From: Bacteroidales bacterium
Lineage (GTDB): Bacteria > Bacteroidota > Bacteroidia > Bacteroidales > JAFGXI01
NCBI GenBank assembly: GCA_027064025.1
Contig: JAMOQL010000147.1
Span: 1 to 45,994, forward strand
DNA length: 45,994 nucleotides
Reading direction: 5' to 3'
Shown here one piece after another: positions 27,104-34,988 of this stretch (position 1 is the stretch's first letter; each line of letters starts with the position of its first letter). Under the pieces are notes generated by a model. It worked only from the letters and a program-made list of their open reading frames with translations, did no database searches and was not told the origin of the DNA. The position numbers and the translations under genes were made by a program.

Positions 27104-27129
27104 TTCAAATAATATATTTTTATTCTTAA

Positions 27130-27627
27130 CTATAATTTCATTGATACGCCTAATTGAGCTCCGTTTCCTCCAGAAAGGATTCCTAAACCTAATTCTAGAT
27201 TTACGCCCCATTTTTCATTCCAATACCATCTTCCACCAACATGTGTTCCTAAATCGAAGTCTCCAGTACCAGAACCCACTCCAAAATAAAAAGGCATACC
27301 CAAATCTGCACCTGCATAAAAATCGAACTGAGAAGGAATACCTATCAGAGTATTAAAATGGTAATCTGCAATAATAGTTGGGCTAAGGATTGTTAGTGAG
27401 TAACCATCTCCTCCCCAATGATTTATACCAAGTTTACCTCCAATTGTTAAATCATCCATAATGCAGTAATCCATACCTACATAAATCCCATTCGAACGGA
27501 ATCCAGCGGCTCCATTATTTCCAAATCCAAAATTCACCTGTTTGTCTCCTTTTGTTATTGGAGCCTGAGAAAAGGCAAAATTCATAGTCATAACACTAAT
27601 TACAACTAACAATAAATTTTTTTTCAT
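27130..27627 (-). CDS. Small outer-membrane beta-barrel protein
   Basis: 165 aa. Signal peptide MKKNLLLVVISVMTMNFAFSQ (cleavage after FAFS or SQ). The mature part alternates hydrophobic and polar residues with many Gly and aromatic residues (VNFGFGNNG, LTIGGKLGINHWGG, FYAGADLGMPFYFG, WGVNLELGLGIL) and ends GVSMKL, as expected for an eight-strand barrel. Function is not recognisable. It is a single-gene unit with its own promoter (27654-27661) and a strong terminator. Confidence 0.8.
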   Translation of the reverse strand: MKKNLLLVVISVMTMNFAFSQAPITKGDKQVNFGFGNNGAAGFRSNGIYVGMDYCIMDDLTIGGKLGINHWGGDGYSLTILSPTIIADYHFNTLIGIPSQFDFYAGADLGMPFYFGVGSGTGDFDLGTHVGGRWYWNEKWGVNLELGLGILSGGNGAQLGVSMKL

Positions 27628-27653
27628 TTTTATATATTTTTTAAATTTAGATG

Positions 27654-27661
27654 CAAAGCTA
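27654..27661 (-). promoter_or_regulatory. Bacteroidota -7 promoter element
   Basis: Minus-strand TAGCTTTG, exact TAnnTTTG, 26 nt before the ATG at 27627. Confidence 0.6.
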
Positions 27662-27700
27662 AATAAAATATTTATTTAACCATATTCATATGTATAATAT

Positions 27701-28765
27701 TCATTTAATATAAGCTCCACCAACTAATCGGTTCTGTATATAAAAAGCAATAGGCTGACCTGCAGCTAAAGCCCATGCAATACCATCTAACGCAATGTTA
27801 ATGATAGAACCATCTATTATTTCTACCCGACAAAACCCTTCGGGATTGCGCCCAATTCCTCTTACCCAAACCGTTAATTCTGGATTTTTTATATCTTCTT
27901 TATTAATAAAATAATAATCGTAAGCCACAAACTCTTTACAATTGAGATCGGAATCGTAAGCAACTTTTATTATATTACTTTTTGCATCAATATCCACCAC
28001 CGTCAATTTTTTATCTTCAAGATTTAATCCTTTTTTCTGACCAATAGTATAAAATGCAGTGCCTTTGTGTTTGCCCAAAACTTTATTGTTGTTATCGACA
28101 ATATTTCCTTCATTAATTTTAGTTCCCTTGGTTTTATATTCGTTGATAAACTGATGATAACCAGAACCTCCAATAAAACAAACTCCCATACTCTCTTTCT
28201 TATGAGCCAAGAAACCCATTTTATAATCGATTGCAATTTGCTTTACTTCTGTTTTTAAATATCCGCCCAGAGGAGTCAACCAATACTGCAAATATTTTTC
28301 TCTAACATTCCAAAGAAAATAAGATTGATCTTTAGCAGGATCTTTACCCTTATGAATAAAATAATGCTTATTAATTTTAGAAATCCGAATATAATGCCCT
28401 GTTGCAAAGAAATCTGCTCCAGAATTAATCATCTCTTGATGTAAATAATAAGCTTTAATTTCATTATTGCACCACACGCAAGGATTAGGCGTTTCCCCTC
28501 CCAAATAATCAGCGATAAAAGGATCCACTATCTTATTCTTAAAAGACTTAGTAATATCTAACACCTTAAACTCTATTTCTAATTTCCGTGCTAAATTTCT
28601 AGCGTTTTCAATACTCGCCTCATTATTCCATAGCTTAAACGAACAGGCTATCACTCTATATGATTGTGCTTTTAGCAAGATTGCGGACACTAGACTATCT
28701 ACACCTCCGCTCAAACCTAAAACAACTGTTTTTCCTAAACCAATTTTAACTTTTCCATTTTTCAT
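27701..28765 (-). CDS. mnmA: tRNA-specific 2-thiouridylase MnmA
   Basis: 354 aa from the ATG at 28765; a TTG 12 nt upstream is unlikely. It thiolates U34 of tRNA Lys, Glu and Gln. The PP-loop SGGVDS is at residues 19-24. The two cysteines that carry sulfur are in TPNPCVWCN (Cys99, with Cys96 forming a CxxC) and GVCFIG (Cys196). The segment ATGHYIRI and the C-terminal beta-barrel region with GIAWALAAGQPIAFY are typical. Its start faces ndk on the other strand 89 nt away. Confidence 0.93.
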   Translation of the reverse strand: MKNGKVKIGLGKTVVLGLSGGVDSLVSAILLKAQSYRVIACSFKLWNNEASIENARNLARKLEIEFKVLDITKSFKNKIVDPFIADYLGGETPNPCVWCNNEIKAYYLHQEMINSGADFFATGHYIRISKINKHYFIHKGKDPAKDQSYFLWNVREKYLQYWLTPLGGYLKTEVKQIAIDYKMGFLAHKKESMGVCFIGGSGYHQFINEYKTKGTKINEGNIVDNNNKVLGKHKGTAFYTIGQKKGLNLEDKKLTVVDIDAKSNIIKVAYDSDLNCKEFVAYDYYFINKEDIKNPELTVWVRGIGRNPEGFCRVEIIDGSIINIALDGIAWALAAGQPIAFYIQNRLVGGAYIK

Positions 28766-28788
28766 TCTTAATTCCAATAGACATTTAC

Positions 28789-28796
28789 TATTTTTG
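28789..28796 (+). promoter_or_regulatory. Bacteroidota -7 promoter element for ndk
   Basis: TATTTTTG, exact TAnnTTTG, 58 nt before the ndk ATG at 28855. Confidence 0.55.
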
Positions 28797-28854
28797 CAAA
28801 TGTATCAGCGAAGATACATTATTCAATATTATTAACACTTAAAGAATTTTAATT

Positions 28855-29274
28855 ATGGCAAGTAATCGAACTTTAACAATGATTAAACCAGACGCAGTTA
28901 AAAACAATCATATTGGTCCCATTTTGGCTATGATTAACGAGGCTGGTTTTGTTATTAAAGCAATGAAATATACCCAATTAACAAAAAAACAAGCAGAATT
29001 ATTCTACGAAGTTCATAAAGAGCGACCTTTTTATGGCGAATTAGTTGATTTTATGACTTCTGGTCCTATTGTCGCTGCTATTCTAGAAAAAGATAATGCA
29101 GTTGAAGATTTCAGAAAATTAATTGGAGCTACTAATCCAGCCGACGCTGAAGAAGGAACTATCCGTAAAAAGTTTGCTACCTCTCTTGGCGAAAATGCGG
29201 TTCACGGATCGGATAGCAACGATAACGCTAAAATCGAAGGTGATTTCCACTTTTCTATGTGCGAACGATTCTAA
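28855..29274 (+). CDS. ndk: Nucleoside diphosphate kinase
   Basis: 139 aa, typical length. It transfers the gamma-phosphate of ATP to NDPs through a phospho-histidine. The nucleotide-binding start [11 protein letters not shown], the [15 protein letters not shown] loop and the catalytic NAVHGSDS (His117) are all present. Compact single-gene unit with a long-loop terminator-like structure 35 nt downstream. Confidence 0.97.
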   Translation: MASNRTLTMIKPDAVKNNHIGPILAMINEAGFVIKAMKYTQLTKKQAELFYEVHKERPFYGELVDFMTSGPIVAAILEKDNAVEDFRKLIGATNPADAEEGTIRKKFATSLGENAVHGSDSNDNAKIEGDFHFSMCERF

Positions 29275-29308
29275 GCATCCCTTTTCTCGCTCACTAGAAA
29301 AATAAATC

Positions 29309-29404
29309 AAAAAGCAGTCTAAACTGTGCCATTACGAGCCATAAGAATTCCTTATTCTTTATCAATTACATCGCAATGAGCCTTATTTTTAGACTGCTTT
29401 TTTT
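29309..29404 (+). terminator. Terminator-like inverted repeat with a long loop
   Basis: A 15-nt arm AAAAAGCAGTCTAAA (29309-29323) is repeated in inverse at 29388-29402 and followed by a run of T. The loop is about 64 nt, far longer than usual. It contains CATTACGAGCC and, in inverse at its far end, a GGCTCATTGCGATG-like sequence, with a small inner hairpin AAGAAT/ATTCTT. This may be an element inserted into the terminator loop after ndk. Confidence 0.6.
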
Positions 29405-29408
29405 GGTG

Positions 29409-29416
29409 TATCTTTG
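29409..29416 (+). promoter_or_regulatory. Bacteroidota -7 promoter element for mgtE
   Basis: TATCTTTG, exact TAnnTTTG, 38 nt before the mgtE ATG. Confidence 0.6.
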
Positions 29417-29454
29417 ATACATTAGTCCCCAAATAATTTCTAACACATAATGAT

Positions 29455-30846
29455 ATGACAGATAACAAACAACATGGAACTCAGATTTTTGAATTATCAA
29501 AGAATTTTGTTGACTCCTTACGTCAAATCATTCAAGAAAAGAACGAGCAAAAAGCCATTGAGGTTTTGGGCAAACTTCATGCGGCTGACATAGCCGAGAT
29601 TTATGATAAACTAAATGTTAAGGAGGCTAAATTTTTATATCTTCTACTCGACAAAGAAAAAGCAGCTGATGTTATCGCTGAACTCGACGAAGATGATAGC
29701 GAGAAGTTCTTAAATGCCCTACCAAGCGAAATTGTTGCCAAGCAATTTATCGAAGAAATGGACTCGGACGATGCGGCCGATGTTTTAGGAGAAATGTCAG
29801 AAAAACGTCAAGAAGAAGTCCTTTCGCATATAAAAGATCACGAGCAAGCTGGCGATATTGTCGACCTCTTATCATATGAAGATGATACAGCCGGAGGACT
29901 TATGGCTAAAGAATTAGTCGCTATTAATCAAGACTTATCTATAACTAAATGTCTAATTGAATTAAGAAATCAAGCCGAAACCGTTGATGAAATATATTAT
30001 ATTTATGTAGTCGACAATAAAGGCGTTCTTGTTGGAACATTATCCTTAAAGAAATTATTACTTAATTCCGAAAAATCATTAATAAGCTCACTTGCCAACA
30101 AAGAAATTATTTCTGTAAAAACGGACACTCCAGAAATTGAAGTAGCTAAAATCATGAAAAAATATGATCTTGTTGCCTTGCCTGTTGTAGATAGTATCGG
30201 TAGATTGAAAGGGAGAATTACTATTGACGATGTGGTTGATGTTATTCAAGAAGAAGCCGAAAAAGATTATCAAATGATTTCGGGTATCACCGAAGATGTA
30301 GAATCGGACGATAGTGTATATAAATTAAGTAGAGCCCGTTTTCCTTGGTTGCTTATTGGTCTTATGGGAGGAATAATTGGAGCTTGGGTTATTGGTTATT
30401 TTGAAGGCGATATTGCAAAATACGCAGGTATTGCTTTATTTCTTCCTCTTATTGCTGCTATGGGCGGAAATGTTGGGGTTCAATCTTCGTCGATTATCGT
30501 ACAAGGTCTTGCAAATCATTCTATTTCAAAAGGTGGTGTCTTTTCTCGTTTGAGCAAAGAACTTATGGTAGCCCTTCTTAACGGAATAAGTTTATCGATA
30601 TTAATTTTTATCTACAATCACTTTTTTAGTGATTCGTATGCTTTAACTCTTTCGGTAAGTTTAGCTCTTTTTTCTGTAATCATATTTGCAAGTCTTTTCG
30701 GCACGCTTGTTCCATTAATTTTAGACAAATACAAAATTGACCCAGCTCTAGCAACCGGTCCTTTTATCACTACGGTGAACGATATTATGGGTTTGCTAAT
30801 TTACCTATCAATAAGTAGAATTATCTTTGATGTATTAATGATCTAA
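29455..30846 (+). CDS. mgtE: Magnesium transporter MgtE
   Basis: 463 aa, typical for the family. The N-terminal superhelical domain (about 20-130) has the repeating LHAADIAEIYDKL / DEDDSEKFLNAL / MDSDDAADVLGEM pattern of acidic Mg-sensing motifs. Two CBS domains follow (about 140-265). The channel part has five transmembrane helices with the pore sequence FLPLIAAMGGNVGVQSSSIIVQGLA and the late ALATGPFITTVNDIMGLLIY. It forms a Mg2+-gated homodimeric channel in the inner membrane. Confidence 0.96.
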   Translation: MTDNKQHGTQIFELSKNFVDSLRQIIQEKNEQKAIEVLGKLHAADIAEIYDKLNVKEAKFLYLLLDKEKAADVIAELDEDDSEKFLNALPSEIVAKQFIEEMDSDDAADVLGEMSEKRQEEVLSHIKDHEQAGDIVDLLSYEDDTAGGLMAKELVAINQDLSITKCLIELRNQAETVDEIYYIYVVDNKGVLVGTLSLKKLLLNSEKSLISSLANKEIISVKTDTPEIEVAKIMKKYDLVALPVVDSIGRLKGRITIDDVVDVIQEEAEKDYQMISGITEDVESDDSVYKLSRARFPWLLIGLMGGIIGAWVIGYFEGDIAKYAGIALFLPLIAAMGGNVGVQSSSIIVQGLANHSISKGGVFSRLSKELMVALLNGISLSILIFIYNHFFSDSYALTLSVSLALFSVIIFASLFGTLVPLILDKYKIDPALATGPFITTVNDIMGLLIYLSISRIIFDVLMI

Positions 30847-30855
30847 ATAAAAAAA

Positions 30856-30889
30856 CTGCTTCAGAATCTATGATATTTTTCTGAAACAG
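30856..30889. terminator. Terminator hairpin between mgtE and frr
   Basis: CTGCTTCAGAA pairs with TTCTGAAACAG (one mismatch) around a 12-nt loop. It is flanked by A-rich and T-rich sequence on both sides, so it could serve both convergent genes. Confidence 0.7.
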
Positions 30890-30919
30890 TCTTTAATGAT
30901 TAGTTTATAACGGTAATAT

Positions 30920-31483
30920 TTATATGGTCATAATATCTTTTTCTTTATCAGAAATTTGTTCTTCTATTAATTTATAATATTTATCGGTTAATTTCTGTGC
31001 CTCAGATTCACCGTCTTTTTCTAAGTCTTCTGATAAACCATTTTTCTGCATTTTCTTTAGTTCATCTATTGCATCGCGTCTTGCATTTCGAACACTAATT
31101 TTTGCATTTTCGCCTTCAGCGTGTACTTGTTTAGTTAAATCTCTACGTCTTTCTTCTGTTAATGCAGGAATATTTATTCTAATAACCTCACCATTATTAT
31201 CTGGATTAAATCCTAAATTTGAATTAATAATAGCTCTTTCGATAGGTCCAATCATATTCTTCTCCCATGGCTGTATTGCAATTGTTCTAGCATCTGGAGT
31301 ACTAATATTTGCCACTTGCGAGATTGGAGTATCTGTTCCATAATAATCAACCATAACAGAAATAATCATTTTTGAACTAGCTTTACCTGCTCTAATTCCA
31401 GTTAATTCATTTTCTAAATGACTAATAGAACCACTCATCGATTCCTCGGCTGTATCTAAAATAAATTGAATATCCTCTTGCAT
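30920..31483 (-). CDS. frr: Ribosome recycling factor
   Basis: 187 aa, standard length. With EF-G it splits ribosomes after termination. Signature parts: the three-helix bundle start MxxSISHLENELTGIRAGKAS, VDYYGTDTPISQVANISTPDARTIAIQPWEKNMI, and IPALTEERRRDLTKQVHAEGENAKISVRNARRDA. It follows pyrH by 55 nt on the same strand, the usual pairing. Confidence 0.97.
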   Translation of the reverse strand: MQEDIQFILDTAEESMSGSISHLENELTGIRAGKASSKMIISVMVDYYGTDTPISQVANISTPDARTIAIQPWEKNMIGPIERAIINSNLGFNPDNNGEVIRINIPALTEERRRDLTKQVHAEGENAKISVRNARRDAIDELKKMQKNGLSEDLEKDGESEAQKLTDKYYKLIEEQISDKEKDIMTI

Positions 31484-31538
31484 CTTTATTAATATTTTTT
31501 ATTATTTACTTTTCTGTAATGTTTAATTATAAAAATAG

Positions 31539-32249
31539 TTAATTCTTAACTAAAGTACCAATATTTTCTCCAGAAAGAACCTTTTTAAGATTCCCTTTAG
31601 TATCCATATCAAAAACAACAATGGGCAAATTATTTTCCATACACATCGTTGTAGCTGTTAAATCCATAATTTTTAAATTTTGTTTATAAACCTCAGCAAA
31701 CGTAATTTCATCGTATTTGGTTGCTGTGGGGTCTTTTTCTGGATCGGCCGTATAAACGCCATCTACCCTTGTTCCTTTAAACATGGCATCGGCCTCAATT
31801 TCTATTCCCCGAAGCGACGATCCTGTATCTGTTGTAAAATAAGGATTTCCTGTACCTGCTGTAAGAATAGCAATATAGCCTTGTTCCATATAATCAACGG
31901 CTTTTTGTTTACTATAAAATTCTCCTATTGGTTCCATTCGAATGGCTGTTAATACTTTAGTTTTACAGCCAACTTGTTCCAAAGCAGAACTTAAAGCCAA
32001 ACCATTTATTACCGTTGCTAACATTCCCATAGAATCTCCTTTAACTCTGTCAAATCCAACCGCACTACCACTAATTCCTCTAAAAATATTTCCTCCCCCT
32101 ATTACAATAGAAATTTGAACACCTAAAGCCTGAGCTTCTTTTATTTGTTCTGCATATTCTGACAAACGTTGCTCATCTATTCCAAAAGACTTAGTCCCCA
32201 TTAGAGATTCACCACTTAATTTTAAAAGAATTCTTTTATATTTAACCAT
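31539..32249 (-). CDS. pyrH: UMP kinase
   Basis: 236 aa. It phosphorylates UMP to UDP in pyrimidine nucleotide synthesis; the family belongs to the amino-acid kinase fold and forms hexamers. Motifs: YKRILLKLSGESLMG, IVIGGGNIFRG, MGMLATVINGLAL, AGTGNPYFTTDT and KGTRVDGVYTADPEKDPTA. Own promoter element at 32276-32283; frr lies downstream. Confidence 0.97.
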   Translation of the reverse strand: MVKYKRILLKLSGESLMGTKSFGIDEQRLSEYAEQIKEAQALGVQISIVIGGGNIFRGISGSAVGFDRVKGDSMGMLATVINGLALSSALEQVGCKTKVLTAIRMEPIGEFYSKQKAVDYMEQGYIAILTAGTGNPYFTTDTGSSLRGIEIEADAMFKGTRVDGVYTADPEKDPTATKYDEITFAEVYKQNLKIMDLTATTMCMENNLPIVVFDMDTKGNLKKVLSGENIGTLVKN

Positions 32250-32275
32250 TATTTTTGTAGTTTTTATTTCTTTTC

Positions 32276-32283
32276 CAAAGATA
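32276..32283 (-). promoter_or_regulatory. Bacteroidota -7 promoter element for pyrH-frr
   Basis: Minus-strand TATCTTTG, exact TAnnTTTG, 26 nt before the pyrH ATG. Confidence 0.6.
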
Positions 32284-32410
32284 GAATAAAACAGAAATTA
32301 AGAAAATGATAATCCAAAAAAAAAATCAATATCCTTATGGCTGAGTCTACGAAGAGTAATAAAGAACTAATTAAACGCAAGCAACAGAAAATTAATTATC
32401 TCAAATGAGA

Positions 32411-34804
32411 TTAAAAGGAACTTAATCGTAAACTAATAATAAAATTACGCCCTGGCGCTGCAATTCCTGAAGAATACGGACGATAACGAACATCAAAGAT
32501 ATTCTCGATTCCCGTCGTAACTGAAAAGATTGAATTTATTCTATACGAAAACTTCAGATTATAAGTTTGCCATTCGGGGGCATAAGGCAATCCATTCTTA
32601 TCCTCCTCATAAATATGCGTCTTCACTCTTTCTGTTTGCGCTAAATCGTCGTACACTATTCGTCCATTATAATTAGAATAAACATCTACAATTAATTTAG
32701 AATTATCATAAATTATATGTGTAGACCCAAAAAACGGTGCTACATGTCTAATCGCATATCCTTGACTATCATGCCCTTTGGTATAATTTGCCGATGTTTT
32801 AAATATAAAGTTTTTATAAAATCTCCAATCTACTCCTGCTTGTACGCCATAAATCTTAGCAAAATCTTTATTGGTTACGGCCAATACTTTCGACATCTCG
32901 TCGTCGTAAATAATAGAATCTTGCCCAGCAAAAGAATAATCTGAGACAACCATTGCTTTGTCTAAATAAGAATAAAAACCATTAATTAATATATGAAATT
33001 TTTTCCAAAGGTGTTTTTCAAACGTTAAATCAATATTATATACTTGCTCGGGTTTCAAATCTGGATTTGGAACTACAATAGTCCCCATTCCCGAATCGAA
33101 TACTTTGGCTAAATCATCTACATTTGGAGCTCTAAAACCCGATGATAAATTAATTGATATTTTAGAAGTCATATTAGGTAAAAGAACCAAGCCCATATTT
33201 CCACTCAAAGCTGTATTTTGATTGTTTGCATTTTCGTAGGGGAAATTATGATAGACTTTACTAAATTCTGCAAAAACAGAACTATAATTCATTCTAATTC
33301 CTGCGTTAGCAATCCATTTCTCAGAAATATAATATTTATCGGTTAAATAAGCCGAACCTGAATAATATTTTGATCCATCAGGGTATCGTGAGGGCGCATC
33401 TGTTTTCGTATTATCATATATATTTAGATTATTAGCATTCGACCCAACAAGATTAAATAAGCCTTCTACTCCATAGTAAATAGTATTGCTACAACCTACT
33501 CTTTTGTATAAATCTATATTCACAGAAGCCATATTTACTTCTTCCAATTGTTGGTTTAAGATATCTTTGTTCAATTTCCTTTTATGACGACTTTCTTGAT
33601 AATTCTGATACGCAATGGTTGCTTTTAATTCATCGTATAAAATATTGTGTTTATGATTAGAAACGATTAATGAATTCATCAACCATTTTTGTGGTCCATA
33701 ATACCAATTGGCATATTTAGGCATGTTATTTTTTATTTGAATAAGCCTATCGTAACGAGGGACATCTGAGGCTTGAGAATAATAAAAATTATAATCTAAT
33801 TGCCAATTCCTATTGGGTTTGTAAGCTACTTTTTGTAAAATATTGAACTGAGAATATGCGGAACCAACTTGTATATTTCTATCCCTATTATTAACTACAG
33901 AATCCTGCTTTCCATTATTTAATACATAAAATTGCCTATCGTAAGATGGATGTCCAACACTCCCCATTCGTAAATCACCAAAATAGCTATTCGATAAAGA
34001 AGTAACACTAGACCACTTTTTAGACAAAATCTTTAATGATGCACTTCCTGTTTTTTCATTATTTGCCGAAGAATAACGCATCATAGCATTAGTTTTGGTT
34101 TTAACTAAACTGTCCGAAAATTCTGGATGCAAAGTGGAGTAACTCATCACGCCCCCTAAGGCATCGCTACCATACATAACCGATCCTGGTCCAAAAATAA
34201 CCTCTACATTATCAACAGAATTAACATCTATCGATAATACATTTTGTAAATTCCCACCTCGATATATTGCATTATTAAGTCTAACACCATCGACCACTAA
34301 CAAAACTCTATTTGCAGAAAAGCCTCTTATCATAGGGCTTCCCCCTCCTAGTTGACTTTTTTGTACAAATACTTTAGAGTTAGCCGACAGCAAATCGGCA
34401 GAAGTCTGTGGAGAATAAATTCGTGCTTTCTGAGCCATTATTTTATCAATAACTAAAGGGACTTCTCTATGCTCTTCGTTCCATTTACTCGCTGCTACTA
34501 CAACTTCCTGAATATTGAAAATATCTGGTATTAACAAAACCTCCAATGTTGTATCGGATTTAATATTATTAACTTTAAGAGTCTGCAAGATATAAGAAGC
34601 GTGTTGAAAAGTAATTGTAGAATCTTCACAAAAACCTGTAATATCGAAAGTGCCGTCAATATCTGTTAAGGCAGATTTACATTGTGAGAAAACAAAAACA
34701 TTGGAAATAGAATTCCCTGTCTGAGCGTCTTTTACGATTACCTTTTGTGCGTATACATTAACTAATCCAAGCCACAGCAATAGTAATAAATAGTGCTTTT
34801 TCAT
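32411..34804 (-). CDS. TonB-dependent outer-membrane receptor
   Basis: 797 aa from the ATG at 34804. Signal peptide ends near NVYAQ. A carboxypeptidase-regulatory-like domain (about 22-105) follows, then a plug domain (about 110-230) with VPLVIDKI, SQLGGGSPMIRGFSANRVLLVVDGVRLNNAIYRGGNLQ and NVEVIFGPGSVMYGSDALGGVM, and a 22-strand barrel ending IENIFDVRYRPYSSGIAAPGRNFIISLRLSSF. The plug resembles the haem/haemoglobin or BtuB-like subgroup. The ligand cannot be deduced, and there is no adjacent ABC or haem gene. It is single-gene, without a paired SusD. Confidence 0.92.
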   Translation of the reverse strand: MKKHYLLLLLWLGLVNVYAQKVIVKDAQTGNSISNVFVFSQCKSALTDIDGTFDITGFCEDSTITFQHASYILQTLKVNNIKSDTTLEVLLIPDIFNIQEVVVAASKWNEEHREVPLVIDKIMAQKARIYSPQTSADLLSANSKVFVQKSQLGGGSPMIRGFSANRVLLVVDGVRLNNAIYRGGNLQNVLSIDVNSVDNVEVIFGPGSVMYGSDALGGVMSYSTLHPEFSDSLVKTKTNAMMRYSSANNEKTGSASLKILSKKWSSVTSLSNSYFGDLRMGSVGHPSYDRQFYVLNNGKQDSVVNNRDRNIQVGSAYSQFNILQKVAYKPNRNWQLDYNFYYSQASDVPRYDRLIQIKNNMPKYANWYYGPQKWLMNSLIVSNHKHNILYDELKATIAYQNYQESRHKRKLNKDILNQQLEEVNMASVNIDLYKRVGCSNTIYYGVEGLFNLVGSNANNLNIYDNTKTDAPSRYPDGSKYYSGSAYLTDKYYISEKWIANAGIRMNYSSVFAEFSKVYHNFPYENANNQNTALSGNMGLVLLPNMTSKISINLSSGFRAPNVDDLAKVFDSGMGTIVVPNPDLKPEQVYNIDLTFEKHLWKKFHILINGFYSYLDKAMVVSDYSFAGQDSIIYDDEMSKVLAVTNKDFAKIYGVQAGVDWRFYKNFIFKTSANYTKGHDSQGYAIRHVAPFFGSTHIIYDNSKLIVDVYSNYNGRIVYDDLAQTERVKTHIYEEDKNGLPYAPEWQTYNLKFSYRINSIFSVTTGIENIFDVRYRPYSSGIAAPGRNFIISLRLSSF

Positions 34805-34958
34805 CAAAACAACCCTAAATTTTTAGTTTAAAAAGCATTTTAAGCAAAAATCAAACCAATTAAGCTCAACAAACAAGATTTTACAGTACTTATGTTTGAT
34901 AACAGATTAACAAGAAAAGCTTTTTTGAAAAAGCTATAGAAATTTAGAAAAAAATTGA

Positions 34959-34972
34959 TTAACTTCGGTTAA
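34959..34972 (+). other. UUCG tetraloop hairpin in front of comEC
   Basis: TTAAC-TTCG-GTTAA, a 5-bp stem closed by C(UUCG)G, lies 16 nt before the comEC ATG. Its TAACTTCG is also one base off the TAnnTTTG promoter element, so it may simply be a promoter. Confidence 0.4.
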
Positions 34973-34988
34973 CCAAAATAACTCTTGA

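Noticed and set aside
32398-32411. Hairpin ATCTC-AAAT-GAGAT after the TonB receptor as a terminator
   Set aside because: Short stem that overlaps the stop codon and lacks a clear T run on the transcribed strand.
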